DNA of 64,000 bases, from contig NZ_BAAAWO010000001.1 in NCBI RefSeq assembly GCF_039535115.1, forward strand, positions 1,860,001 to 1,924,000, written 5' to 3'. This DNA comes from Paeniglutamicibacter sulfureus (GTDB lineage: Bacteria; Actinomycetota; Actinomycetes; Actinomycetales; Micrococcaceae). Shown here one piece after another: positions 52,227 through 61,029 of this stretch; positions within the stretch are counted from its first letter, which is position 1, and each line of letters begins with the position of its first letter. Both the position numbers and the translations under genes were made by a program. The notes beneath the pieces are model-generated. The model ran no database searches. It was not told where the DNA came from and saw nothing but the letters and a program-made list of their open reading frames with translations.

Positions 52227-54143
52227 ATGACCCCCAACAACGCGATCGCCGAAAACACCGACCTCAGTGCCTACGCACTTGCCACCGAAGCGGAAATCGC
52301 ACAGGTGCGCACCATCCTGGCCGAGAACGGCCACTTCCCGGAATCGGCCCGCGTGGCCTACCTGGGACTCGAGGATCCACGCCGGGACGCGCCGGAGACC
52401 GATCGCCGTTTCCGCGTCTTCCTCCTCGATGTCAGCGGCAACCATCCCAAGGACATCGTGGTTTCCGTGACCCGCGGCGAGGTGGAAAGCGTCATCGAGC
52501 TGGACACGGCCATCAGCGGCGAGCTGCCGGTGCTGGAGGAGGAATTCGAGGTCGTCGAGGAGCTGCTTTCCGAAGACCCGCGTTGGCTCGAGGCCCTGGC
52601 CAAACGGAACCTGGACGTGAAGAAGGTGCGCGTCGCCCCGCTCTCTGCCGGCGTATTCGAGTACCCGGAGGAATCGGGCCGCCGCATCCTGCGCGGACTG
52701 GCCTTCGTGCAGGACCACCCCGAGGACTCGGCCTGGGCACACCCCGTGGATGGTTTGGTCGGCTACGTGGATGTGGGCAACCGCAGCGTGGACCAGGTCA
52801 TCGACCTGGGCGTCGCGCCGATCCCGGCCGAGCACGGCAACTACACCGACCCGGAGCTGACCGGCCCGCTGCGCACCACGCAGAAGCCGATCTCCATCAC
52901 CCAGCCCGAAGGTCCCAGCTTCACCGTCACCGGTGAGAACCATGTGGAGTGGGAGAAATGGAGCCTGGATGTGGGCTTCGACGTGCGCGAGGGCCTGGTG
53001 CTGCACAATATTTCCTTCGAGGACAAGGGTGCCCCGCGCCGCATCCTTAACCGTGCCTCCATTGCGGAGATGGTGGTCCCCTACGGCGACCCGTCCCCGG
53101 TGCGCAGCTGGCAGAACTACTTCGACACCGGCGAGTACCTGGTGGGCCAGTTCGCCAACTCGCTCGAGCTCGGCTGCGACTGCCTGGGCGAAATCCATTA
53201 CATCTCCCCGGTGGTCTCCAATGCCCGCGGCGAGGCGCGCACGATCCGCAACGGCATCTGCATGCACGAGGAGGACCACTCGATCCTGGCCAAGCACTCC
53301 GACCTGTGGAGCGGCATCAACTACACGCGACGCAACCGCCGCCTGGTGATCTCCTTCTTCACCACCATCGGCAACTACGACTACGGCTTCTACTGGTACC
53401 TCTACCTCGATGGCACCATCGAGTTCGAGGCCAAGGCCACCGGCATCGTGTTCACCAGTGCCCTGCCGGACGGGGAAACACCGTACGCCTCCGAACTCGC
53501 GCCAGGACTCGGCGCCCCGTTCCACCAGCACCTCTTCGGCGCCCGGTTGGACTTCGCCCTCGACGGCGGCCCGGGCCGCGTCGAGGAAGAGGACGTGGTG
53601 CGCGTGCCCACCGGACCGGAGAACTTGCGGGGCAACGCCTTCTCCCGCAAGCGCACGCTCCTGGCCCGCGAGTCCGAGGCGATCCGCGACGCGGACATGG
53701 CCAAGGGCCGCACGTGGGTGGTCTCCAACCCCGAATCGGAAAACCGACTGGGCCATCCGGTGGGCTACAAGCTGCACCCGCAGGGAAACCCCACGCTGCT
53801 GGCCAACGAGGGTTCCTCGATCCACCGCCGCGCCACCTTTGCCTCCAAGGCCCTGTGGGTCACCCCGGCCACCGCGGACCAGCGCTACCCGACCGGCGAC
53901 TTCGTGAACCAGCACACCGGCGGCGCGGGGCTGCCCGAATGGGTCAAGGCCGACCGCAACATCGACGGCGAGGACCTCGTCCTCTGGCACACCTTCGGGC
54001 TCACGCACTTCCCGCGACCCGAGGACTGGCCCATCATGCCGGTGGACACGGTTGGCTTCAAGCTGCGTCCCGAGGGCTTCTTCGACCGCTCGCCGGTTCT
54101 AGATGTCCCGGCCCCGGCCACCGGCAAGTCCTGCCACTCCTAG
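52227..54143 (+). CDS. Copper amine oxidase (primary-amine oxidase, TPQ enzyme)
   Basis: A 638-residue enzyme, the same length as the phenylethylamine oxidase of Arthrobacter globiformis. The cofactor tyrosine is Tyr384 in IGNYDYGF (becomes TPQ), the catalytic base Asp300 in [11 protein letters not shown]. Copper ligands lie in [11 protein letters not shown] and [15 protein letters not shown]. It oxidises primary amines (phenylethylamine, tyramine or histamine) to aldehyde, ammonia and peroxide. No signal peptide. Regulated by divergent TetR and perhaps the FeaR-like protein; the adjacent downstream gene encodes a small membrane protein. Confidence 0.95.
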   Translation: MTPNNAIAENTDLSAYALATEAEIAQVRTILAENGHFPESARVAYLGLEDPRRDAPETDRRFRVFLLDVSGNHPKDIVVSVTRGEVESVIELDTAISGELPVLEEEFEVVEELLSEDPRWLEALAKRNLDVKKVRVAPLSAGVFEYPEESGRRILRGLAFVQDHPEDSAWAHPVDGLVGYVDVGNRSVDQVIDLGVAPIPAEHGNYTDPELTGPLRTTQKPISITQPEGPSFTVTGENHVEWEKWSLDVGFDVREGLVLHNISFEDKGAPRRILNRASIAEMVVPYGDPSPVRSWQNYFDTGEYLVGQFANSLELGCDCLGEIHYISPVVSNARGEARTIRNGICMHEEDHSILAKHSDLWSGINYTRRNRRLVISFFTTIGNYDYGFYWYLYLDGTIEFEAKATGIVFTSALPDGETPYASELAPGLGAPFHQHLFGARLDFALDGGPGRVEEEDVVRVPTGPENLRGNAFSRKRTLLARESEAIRDADMAKGRTWVVSNPESENRLGHPVGYKLHPQGNPTLLANEGSSIHRRATFASKALWVTPATADQRYPTGDFVNQHTGGAGLPEWVKADRNIDGEDLVLWHTFGLTHFPRPEDWPIMPVDTVGFKLRPEGFFDRSPVLDVPAPATGKSCHS

Positions 54144-54153
54144 TCGGCATGCC

Positions 54154-54639
54154 ATGACCACGAACATTGCGGCCCCCGTTTGGCCCGCACCGCGTGTCGC
54201 GCCGGCCGCGCGGCAGGGCACCCGTGGGACCCCGGGCTCACCGAGGTTTGCCCGGGTCGTCGCCGCCCTGGCGGCGGGCCTGGGCGCGGGTCACGTGTGG
54301 GTCATGGTCGCCTTCCCGCACGGGCCTTGGGTCGGCGCCGTCTTGGGTGCCATGGTGCTGCTGTGCCTCAAATGCGCCCACCGGTCCTGGAACAATCCGA
54401 CGGCCCTGGCCGAATTGCTGGCCATGTCCGCACTCATGGCGATTGTCCACACCTTCATGGCGCTGGGCATCCACGAGCACCGGCACGGCGGAGAAGCCAC
54501 GGTTGCGACCGCCGGAGCGGGAGCCGCCGCGATGCTCGGCATCGCCGCGGCCGAGCTGGCGCTGGTCATGCTCTGCGGGATCGGCCTGCGGCTGGCAGCA
54601 TCGGGCCCCTCCGCCGGCGGCGACGCGGAGCACCGGTAG
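54154..54639 (+). CDS. Small hypothetical membrane protein after amine oxidase
   Basis: A 161-residue protein starting MTTNIAAPVWPAPR, 10 nt after the oxidase stop, with about four membrane helices and a His-rich loop (GIHEHRHGG). I recognise no family. Tight spacing to a copper enzyme and the HEHRH motif hint at metal handling or transport linked to the oxidase. Three overlapping frames are open here; this one has the membrane pattern and the best start position. Confidence 0.68.
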   Translation: MTTNIAAPVWPAPRVAPAARQGTRGTPGSPRFARVVAALAAGLGAGHVWVMVAFPHGPWVGAVLGAMVLLCLKCAHRSWNNPTALAELLAMSALMAIVHTFMALGIHEHRHGGEATVATAGAGAAAMLGIAAAELALVMLCGIGLRLAASGPSAGGDAEHR

Positions 54640-54662
54640 GACGCGCAGGATCCGACGTCGAC

Positions 54663-54700
54663 ACGGAGGGGCACCGAGAAATTTCCCGGTTCCCCTCCGT
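54663..54700. terminator. Bidirectional terminator
   Basis: ACGGAGGGG and CCCCTCCGT are perfect 9-bp arms, extended inward across one mismatch by ACCG/CGGT. It lies between the convergent membrane protein and TetR genes. Confidence 0.8.
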
Positions 54701-54714
54701 TGCCGTCTCGGCAC

Positions 54715-55413
54715 TCAGTTGCCCAACCGCGCGGCAATCCCTCCCAACAGCAGGTCCAGGGCGAAGCGGTAATTTTCCTCGTCCTGCACCCCTGCCATCA
54801 GGGCCACCGATGACACCGCCAACGGGTATTGCTGCTCAGACACGTCCTGATAGCTGCGCACCCACGCATTGTCATCCTGCGCTGACTGCTCACCCAGCAG
54901 CACAAGCCCCGCACTAAAGCCGGTCCATGCCAGCATGAAGTCGCCACAGGCCCGGTAGACCAGCGCCGCCTCCCGCCGTTCAAAACCCGCCAACTCCAGC
55001 GCGGCGAGCATGGCCTCAATGAATTCCAGCTCGCCCTTCTGGCGCGTCACCCGCAAGGCAGCCAACGTGGCAACCTGCGGATAGCGCAGGAAACTCGCCC
55101 GGGTCCTCAGCATCAAGTCCCGCAGCGACTCCTCCCAGCGCGGGCCCGGGACATAACCTTCCATTCCCACCGCAATCACGCGGTCGGCGAGCGCCAGCAG
55201 CAGTTCGTCCTTGTCGGCAAAGTGGCGGTACAGCGCCGTCGGGTCGGCACCGATCGCCTTGCCGATCTTGCGAAAGGACAGGGCATCGGCATCGCTTCCG
55301 CCGGCCAGCTTAAGGCAGGCATCAATGATGATGTCGCGGCCAAGTCCCTGGGCACGGCGACGCGGAACGGGCGCCTCTTTCACGGGGTCATCCTCGGGCT
55401 CGTTGGTATCCAT
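54715..55413 (-). CDS. TetR-family regulator of amidohydrolase/oxidase pair
   Basis: A 232-residue regulator. A charged N-terminal tail precedes the HTH (DADALSFRKIGKAIGADPTALYRHFADKDELLLALADRV), and the C-terminal part is the tetracycline-repressor-like (TetR_C) type. It is divergent from the amidohydrolase gene, with a perfect operator palindrome in the gap. Confidence 0.91.
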   Translation of the reverse strand: MDTNEPEDDPVKEAPVPRRRAQGLGRDIIIDACLKLAGGSDADALSFRKIGKAIGADPTALYRHFADKDELLLALADRVIAVGMEGYVPGPRWEESLRDLMLRTRASFLRYPQVATLAALRVTRQKGELEFIEAMLAALELAGFERREAALVYRACGDFMLAWTGFSAGLVLLGEQSAQDDNAWVRSYQDVSEQQYPLAVSSVALMAGVQDEENYRFALDLLLGGIAARLGN

Positions 55414-55442
55414 CGATGGGCCGTGGCTTCCTTGCCACGCAT

Positions 55443-55465
55443 TAAAGTCAACACCGTTGACTTTA
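55443..55465. promoter_or_regulatory. TetR operator overlapping amidohydrolase promoter
   Basis: TAAAGTCAAC-ACC-GTTGACTTTA: perfect 10-bp arms. The right arm supplies TTGACT (55457-55462), a good -35 on the plus strand, followed by a 17-nt spacer and TTTTAT at 55480-55485. The left arm gives the same -35 on the minus strand for the regulator, so one bound repressor could block both promoters. Confidence 0.72.
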
Positions 55466-55548
55466 GATCATGACTGGGATTTTATGAACTGGGACACACA
55501 TCATTCATCCAGCGGCACCCCCCATTCCTCCACGCCGAAAGGGCACCC

Positions 55549-57216
55549 GTGAGCGAGACGTGGCTATTTCATTCAGGCACTATCTTTGATGGCGACATCC
55601 TCCTGGACCCGGGCAGCGCCGTGGCCGTGCGCGATGGACGCGTCTTGGCCGTGGGGCCCGTGGCGCAGGTCCGCAATGCCCTCCCAGCACCGGAACACGA
55701 CGTGTCCCTGAAGGGCCGTGCCTTGTCCCCCGGCTTCACCGACGCGCACGTCCACACCCTGATGGGCGGGGTCGAGTCCCTGGCCTGCGATCTCACCAGT
55801 GCCCACGGCATCGACGCCACGCTGGCAGTCATCACGTCCCACGCTGCCGGCAACACCAAGGACTGGATTACCGGCGGCGGCTGGTCCATGAGCGATTTCC
55901 CCGGCGGCACGCCCACTGCCGAACTGCTGGACGCGGTCACCGACCGGACGCCCGCCTACCTGATCAACCGCGACCACCACGGCGCCTGGGTCAACACCGC
56001 CGCCCTGCACCTGGCCGGGATCACAGCCGCCACCCTCGATCCGCCGGACGGACGCATCGAACGCGACGGGCGGGGAAATCCCACCGGCATGCTGCACGAG
56101 GGCGCCATGGACCTGGTCAGCCCACTCATCCCGCCCCCAGACGCCGCGACCCTGCGCGCGGGGCTGTCGGCCGGCCAGGCCAGGCTTCACTCGTTTGGGG
56201 TCACCGGCTGGCAGGAAGCAATCCTGGGGAACTACGCCGGGTATCGGGATGGTTCCGCGATCTACCGTTCCCTGTATGCCGAGGGTAAGCTCACCGGCCA
56301 GGCGGCCGGTGCCCTCTGGGTTCCCCGCGAAACCACCCTCGGGGACGTTCCCGAACTGGTCGGGGACTTCCTGGAGCGTCGGCGGGAAAACGCCGCGGCC
56401 GGGTTCCGCACCACCACCGCCAAGATCATGGTCGATGGCGTCGCGGAAAACCAAAGCGCCGCGATGCTCGACCCCTACCTGCATACCTGCAATTGCGACC
56501 CTGATTCCAGGGGTTCCACGGGGCTGCGCTACCTCTCTCCGGAGGTGCTGTCCGCGGTGGCGATAGCCCTGGATGCTGCAGGCTTCGACCTGCACCTCCA
56601 CGTCATTGGCGACGCTGCCGCACGCATGGGCCTGGATGCGCTCGAAGCAGCCCGGGCCGCCAACGGCATCACCGGCGGGCGGCACCATCTGGCCCATCTG
56701 CAGGTCATCCACCCGAACGACGTGGCTCGTTTCGGCAAACTGGGACTGAGCATCAACGCCCAGGCGCTCTGGGCCTGCAACGACGACCAAATGACGGAAC
56801 TGACGGCCCCGTTCCTCGGGAAGGAACGCACCGGATGGCAGTACCCGTTCCGCTCCCTGATGGATTCCGGCGCGCACTTGGTCATGGGTTCGGACTGGCC
56901 GGTCTCAACACCCAATCCGTTCGAGGCCATCCATGTCGCGGTCAACCGCACCCATCCGGACCACCCGGAGGCCGAACCGTTGGTCCCCCACCAGGCCATC
57001 ACCCTGATGGAGGCCATGCGCGGCTACACGCAGGGCAGCGCCTGGATCAACCGCGATATCGAGGGCGGCACTCTGCGACCCGGCTCCCGCGCCGACATCA
57101 TCATGCTGGATGCGGACCCGTTCGCCATCGACTCCAGCGACTTGCACGCCGTGGCAGTGGAACTCACCCTTGCCGCGGGGCACGTGGTCTATTCACGTGC
57201 CGCCGCACGCGTCTAG
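55549..57216 (+). CDS. Amidohydrolase, YtcJ-like
   Basis: A 555-residue metal-dependent amidohydrolase starting at a GTG after GAAAGGG. Metal motifs: GFTDAHVHTLMGG (HxH), a DLHLHVIGDAA histidine, HHLAHLQVIHP and the Asp in MGSDWPVSTPNPF. YtcJ-type members hydrolyse N-acyl, carbamate or cyclic amide bonds; the substrate is unknown. It is 89 nt upstream of an FAD amine oxidase, so it may release an amine that the oxidase then uses. Confidence 0.9.
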   Translation: MSETWLFHSGTIFDGDILLDPGSAVAVRDGRVLAVGPVAQVRNALPAPEHDVSLKGRALSPGFTDAHVHTLMGGVESLACDLTSAHGIDATLAVITSHAAGNTKDWITGGGWSMSDFPGGTPTAELLDAVTDRTPAYLINRDHHGAWVNTAALHLAGITAATLDPPDGRIERDGRGNPTGMLHEGAMDLVSPLIPPPDAATLRAGLSAGQARLHSFGVTGWQEAILGNYAGYRDGSAIYRSLYAEGKLTGQAAGALWVPRETTLGDVPELVGDFLERRRENAAAGFRTTTAKIMVDGVAENQSAAMLDPYLHTCNCDPDSRGSTGLRYLSPEVLSAVAIALDAAGFDLHLHVIGDAAARMGLDALEAARAANGITGGRHHLAHLQVIHPNDVARFGKLGLSINAQALWACNDDQMTELTAPFLGKERTGWQYPFRSLMDSGAHLVMGSDWPVSTPNPFEAIHVAVNRTHPDHPEAEPLVPHQAITLMEAMRGYTQGSAWINRDIEGGTLRPGSRADIIMLDADPFAIDSSDLHAVAVELTLAAGHVVYSRAAARV

Positions 57217-57305
57217 GGCCAGCTCTTCCACAAGTGCCCTCCCGCCCGCAGGCACTTTGAACACCACCCCCCCCCACATTCACATCTTTCAAGCAAGGAA
57301 ACCCC

Positions 57306-58772
57306 ATGAGCAGCATTCCTGCCACGTCCAACGGCTTCCCCGTCTCCTACGACCGCATCGAGGCGAGCATCGGGAAACCCGCCATCGATGCCTCGCTCGA
57401 CGGGACCACCTACGCCCCCTATTGGCTGCGGCACCCCGACCGCCCCGCGGCCCTGCCCTCTTTGGAAGGCAACCTGACCACAGACCTGCTCGTGGTTGGC
57501 GGCGGTTACTGCGGGCTGTGGACCGCGTTGCTGGCGAAGGAAGAAAACCCCGACCGAGAGGTGGTCCTCATCGAGGGGCAAACCGTGGGTTGGGCGGCCT
57601 CGGGGCGCAACGGCGGCTTTTGCGAGGCCTCCCTGGTCCATGGCGAATCCAACGGCGAGAAGCACCTTCCCGGGGAAAACCAGCGGTTGGCCGAGCTCGG
57701 GGCCGAAAACCTCGCCGGAATCATTGGCACCGTCAAGAAGTACGACATCGATTGCGACCTCGTGGAAAGCGGCGTGCTGACCGTCGCCACCGAAAAACAC
57801 CAGGTGCAATGGCTCAAGGAAGAGGCCGCGCAGGACCCTGAACTCGTTGCCATGGACGCATCGCACGTGCGCACCCACATCGATTCCCCGCTCTTTGAAG
57901 GCGGGAACTGGGACCGGCACGGCACCGTGCTGGTGCATCCGGCAAAGCTCGCCTGGGGCCTGCGCCGGGTGTGCCTCAATCTGGGCGTCAGGATCTTCGA
58001 ACACACCAAGGGCGAGGAGCTTATCTCCACCTCCACCGAAATCCGGGTGCGCACCGGCGCCGGTCACATCACCGCTCGAAGCGTGGCCCTGGCAACCAAC
58101 GCCTTCCCGTCCCTGCTCAAGCGCCACCGTCTGCACACCATCCCCGTCTTTGACTACGCGCTCATGACAGAGCCGCTCACCGCAGCACAGCGCCAGTTCA
58201 TCGGCTGGAAGGAAAACATGGGCCTGGCGGACATGAACAACCGTTTCCATTACTCCCGCCCCACGATCGACGAGGACGGCGGCTGGCGGCTGCTCTATGG
58301 GGGCTACGACGCGATCTACCACTACGGCCGGGAGGTCAAGCCCCAATACGACAGGCACGATGCCACCTTCAGGAAGCTGGCAGCTCACTTCCTGGGCACC
58401 TTCCCGCAGCTGGAAGGCATCAAGTTCTCCCATGCCTGGGGCGGGGCCATCGACACTTGCAGCCGCTTCTTCGCCTTCTTTGACACCTCCCACTCCGGCC
58501 GCGTCGCGTACTGCGCCGGATTCACCGGTCTGGGCGTGGGCGCCACGCGCTTCGGCGCCAGGGTGATGCTTGATTTGCTCTCGGGTTCCAAGACCGAGCT
58601 CACCGAGCTGGAGATGGCCAGGAAGAAGCCGCTGCCTTTCCCGCCGGAACCGGCGGCATGGCTGGGCGTGAAGCTGATGACCCACGGACTGGTCCAGGCT
58701 GACCGCAACGAAGGCAGGCGCGGCCCGTTCCTCAGGGCCATGGATGCCGTCGGCATGGGGTTCGACTCGTGA
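57306..58772 (+). CDS. FAD-dependent amine oxidoreductase (DAO family, PuuB-like)
   Basis: A 488-residue DAO-superfamily flavoprotein starting MSSIPATSNGFPVS after AAGGAAA. The dinucleotide motif is LLVVGGGYCGLWTALLA (about residue 60), followed by GWAASGRNGGFCE, typical of the gamma-glutamylputrescine oxidase group, and FTGLGVGATRFGARVML at the C-terminal FAD contact. It would oxidise a secondary or primary amine to an imine/aldehyde with peroxide release. Likely co-transcribed with the amidohydrolase. Confidence 0.9.
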   Translation: MSSIPATSNGFPVSYDRIEASIGKPAIDASLDGTTYAPYWLRHPDRPAALPSLEGNLTTDLLVVGGGYCGLWTALLAKEENPDREVVLIEGQTVGWAASGRNGGFCEASLVHGESNGEKHLPGENQRLAELGAENLAGIIGTVKKYDIDCDLVESGVLTVATEKHQVQWLKEEAAQDPELVAMDASHVRTHIDSPLFEGGNWDRHGTVLVHPAKLAWGLRRVCLNLGVRIFEHTKGEELISTSTEIRVRTGAGHITARSVALATNAFPSLLKRHRLHTIPVFDYALMTEPLTAAQRQFIGWKENMGLADMNNRFHYSRPTIDEDGGWRLLYGGYDAIYHYGREVKPQYDRHDATFRKLAAHFLGTFPQLEGIKFSHAWGGAIDTCSRFFAFFDTSHSGRVAYCAGFTGLGVGATRFGARVMLDLLSGSKTELTELEMARKKPLPFPPEPAAWLGVKLMTHGLVQADRNEGRRGPFLRAMDAVGMGFDS

Positions 58773-58800
58773 ACGCCAGGGATTTCCCCCAGTTACGCGG

Positions 58801-58990
58801 CGGGCAGGCAACATCGACGTGCTGGTCTGCAGCACCCAGACCAAAAGCGCGCAAACCGAGCACATCCGCAAGCAGGCCGGCGCGTCGACGGTGCCGGTCA
58901 TCGACTTCACCGTGACCTTGCCGCCAAACACCGACTTTGTGTCTTGGATGGAATCAAACATCCGGGTCCTGGAGGTCCTGGCCTGGGTAG
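58801..58990 (+). pseudogene. Remnant of a ZnuA-like metal-binding protein gene
   Basis: Plus-frame translation reads GNIDVLVCSTQTKSAQTEHI, then VPVIDFTVTLPPNTDFVSWM and ESNIRVLEVL. This matches the last ~60 residues of zinc/manganese ABC binding proteins (the VPVV-x-VTETLPxGTDYxxWM pattern). The rest of that protein is absent: upstream is the oxidase stop and downstream is an interrupted palindrome. There is no start codon with a ribosome-binding site, so it is a fragment left by deletion or rearrangement. Confidence 0.62.
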
Positions 58991-58993
58991 CCC

Positions 58994-59076
58994 GACTCCC
59001 TCGCCACCGGCTCCAGACCCGCCAGCCGTCGCTGGATTTGTGCCAGCCCTCCTGGCACAAATCCAGCGAGGGAGTC
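58994..59076. repeat. Interrupted long palindrome
   Basis: TCGCTGGATTTGTGCCAG (59029-59046), loop CCCTC, CTGGCACAAATCCAGCGA (59052-59069) are perfect 18-bp arms. The right arm continues as GCGAGGGAGTC (to 59076), and its missing partner GACTCCCTCGC lies at 58994-59004. A 24-nt segment (59005-59028) flanked by TCGC on both sides separates them. Without it the palindrome would have perfect 25-bp arms. It could be the old terminator of the ZnuA-like gene. Confidence 0.8.
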
Positions 59077-59262
59077 CATGAACGAAGGTGCACCGGCATG
59101 GAGTACGCGCCCATGAGGACACGGGGCGGGCCCTGGATGGACCGCTTCCTCGCCAGCTCCGCGACATCCAACCCGTCCCCATGACATCTGGACAAATTAC
59201 CCCTGCATGCTTCTGCCCATTCGCATCAATCGCGGTCTGCTAAGGAAACCGCGGGGTTCGGA

Positions 59263-60150
59263 TCAGTCATTGCGTCGAATCCGGACATGGTCAATGCTCA
59301 TGGTGGCGGGGAACTGGGTACTTTGGTCCGGATCCCCCGGATACTCGCCCCCGACGGCCAGGTTCATCACCAGGTACATCGGTTCGTCCGGCACTTCCTT
59401 GCCGTCCAGTCGCCATACCCGCTTTCCATCGAGGATGAAATCCAGCCTGCCCGGGGACCAGTCCAGGTCGATGGTGTGCCAACCGCCGGCCAGGGAAGCC
59501 CCTCCCGGCAGGAGATAGTCCTTCCCGATGGATGGGGCCGAGTCGTCCTTGGGATGCAGGTGCATTCGCAGGCGTCCCGTATCCTCACCGGTTACTTCCA
59601 GCATGTCTATCTCGGGTCGGGAATTCTCGCTGGCGGGAAGCAACCAGATGGCTGGCCACAGGCCCCGGCCGGCGGGCAGGCGAAACCGCACCTCGACCTT
59701 CCCATACGTGAAGGCCAGCTTGGGTGCCCTCTGGTGGGCCGGCGGCCCGGTCGTCACCATGCCCGAGGTGAAGCGATAGTCCTTGCCGTCGGATGCCGAT
59801 ATCGCACTGCGCTCGGCCGTCAGGTGAAGTGCTCCTTCGGAGACCTTGACCTGGTGCGGAAGGTACCATTCGAGTTCGTTGTTGGTCGCTATGGTGCATC
59901 CGTCGTCCTGCCACCAGTGGCAGGTGTTCCAGAGGGAGGCATCCAGCGTGTTTTCGTCGAACCCCTCGTCCAGCAGCATCCCGTCCGTGGAAGCTGCATC
60001 GGGGTGGAGCCCACTGTTGAGGCCGTCGGTTGGCTGAATTTGGGTACTGCCTGGATTTTCGTCCGGAACCTGAGAAGTACATCCCGACAGCAGGAGCCCC
60101 CAGGCGATTAATCCGGTGACGGCCCCAAAAAATTCTCTCTTCCGGCCCAT
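59263..60150 (-). CDS. Glycoside hydrolase family 16 lipoprotein (beta-glucanase type)
   Basis: A 295-residue secreted hydrolase. The lipobox is LLLSG-C (Cys24) when started at MGRKREFF (60150), which suits a signal peptide better than the earlier in-frame ATG at 60186. The GH16 catalytic motif is E180-I-D182-M-L-E185 (nucleophile and acid/base), with LWPAIWLLP before and HTIDLDWSPGRLDFILDG after. It is likely an endo-beta-1,3(4)-glucanase anchored to the cell surface. Full length for the domain. Neighbours on both sides are gene fragments. Confidence 0.92.
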   Translation of the reverse strand: MGRKREFFGAVTGLIAWGLLLSGCTSQVPDENPGSTQIQPTDGLNSGLHPDAASTDGMLLDEGFDENTLDASLWNTCHWWQDDGCTIATNNELEWYLPHQVKVSEGALHLTAERSAISASDGKDYRFTSGMVTTGPPAHQRAPKLAFTYGKVEVRFRLPAGRGLWPAIWLLPASENSRPEIDMLEVTGEDTGRLRMHLHPKDDSAPSIGKDYLLPGGASLAGGWHTIDLDWSPGRLDFILDGKRVWRLDGKEVPDEPMYLVMNLAVGGEYPGDPDQSTQFPATMSIDHVRIRRND

Positions 60151-60264
60151 GCCCCGATGATAGCTGCAACGATCATGCCTCGCCATGCCCCGTCACCGGC
60201 CATCCTTCCGTGCAAGGCTATCAACGACCACTGCCCCACTTTCTCCGAAGGCACCACGGAAACA

Positions 60265-60447
60265 GCCCTTGAAGTCGGGGCAGACGACTCGGTCACCTAC
60301 ACGGCACCCGACGGCGGCACCTACAAGTTCGTGCCCACGACCGGTGGCGGGTGGACCAGGCCGGCGGGACTGAACTCCACCATCACCACCTTCAGTGCTA
60401 CGGCGGTGACGCTGCGTTTCAACGACAGCGGGGAAACAAACTTCTAC
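60265..60447 (+). pseudogene. RHS/YD-repeat-like fragment
   Basis: In the plus frame, ADDSVTYTAPDGGTYKFVP and GGGWTRPAGLNSTITTF followed by VTLRFNDSGETNFY match the pattern of RHS-type repeats in large actinobacterial secreted proteins (TAPDG-x-YTF ... PPGLNATL ... LTFNDSGETYTF). The open frame runs 60157-60615, but its start overlaps the GH16 5' region and has no ribosome-binding site. It is read as a leftover piece of an RHS protein gene. Confidence 0.5.
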
Positions 60448-60761
60448 CAGAACGTCGGCGAAGTCTTCCGTCTCGCCCATGCCGGCCACCACTACAGAGC
60501 TACCCTGGTCGGTGCCCAGGTGCCGGGGACGGCGGTGAGCGTGGAGCCGGCCTTAGCGGCCCCGGTGATCGTGGGAAAGTTTCCCGCGGAAGGTTCCACT
60601 TGCGAAGGCGCTTAGGAAGTTCCCGCGTCGAATTCGAAGTCCATCAGCTTCCCCTTTTGCCGCGTCTTATTCAGAAGTCGCCTGGCTCTTAGCTTGCGCT
60701 GTAGTGGCCGGGGAGGTGCTGGACCGCTACATGGAACGAACGACACTTGGAGCCACCGATC
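60448..60761. other. Stretch with no recognised gene
   Basis: About 310 nt between the RHS-like fragment and the small minus-strand gene. Reading frames are short and lack ribosome-binding sites. I see no inverted repeat or promoter I can support. Confidence 0.5.
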
Positions 60762-60941
60762 TCAGCTCAAACCCAAGGGTCCGTCTTTATCGGCCTCGGA
60801 TACGGTGTTCGGTGCCGCCTTCGGCGTTGATTGGGAGGGTGGGCAGCATCTTTGGGCACAGGCGCTGTCCTCTGCCCGCCTGTTCCGCTGTTCACGGGTG
60901 TTTTTCTGCTTGGCTTTGGCGCGTACTTTGCTCTTGGGCAT
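60762..60941 (-). CDS. Short basic protein, possibly a truncated CrgA-like gene
   Basis: A 59-residue frame starting MPKSKVRAKAKQKNTREQ, with GAAGGAG five nt before the ATG at 60941. The first ~30 residues are strongly basic and begin MPKSKVR, as do CrgA cell-division proteins. The membrane part expected after that is missing, and the rest (CAQRCCPPSQSTP...) looks like out-of-frame sequence. It may be a gene truncated by a frameshift; it may also be an unrelated small protein. Confidence 0.45.
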   Translation of the reverse strand: MPKSKVRAKAKQKNTREQRNRRAEDSACAQRCCPPSQSTPKAAPNTVSEADKDGPLGLS

Positions 60942-61029
60942 GCTGCTCCTTCGTTTTCGGTCTGAGGTTTCGATCCGCCCCATTGATACACCCAATCATG
61001 GATACAGTTCTTAATGTACTATCAGTTAC

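Noticed and set aside
59005..59028. Insertion sequence or MITE
   Set aside because: Only 24 nt, no terminal inverted repeats of its own; kept as an interrupted palindrome instead of a mobile element.
57213..59195. 660-residue minus-strand open frame
   Set aside because: Antisense to the FAD oxidase, which has clear motifs; no start context or domains.
59231..59253. CGCGGT/ACCGCG pair after the GH16 gene as terminator
   Set aside because: Only a 6-bp stem with an 11-nt loop and no U run; too weak to call.
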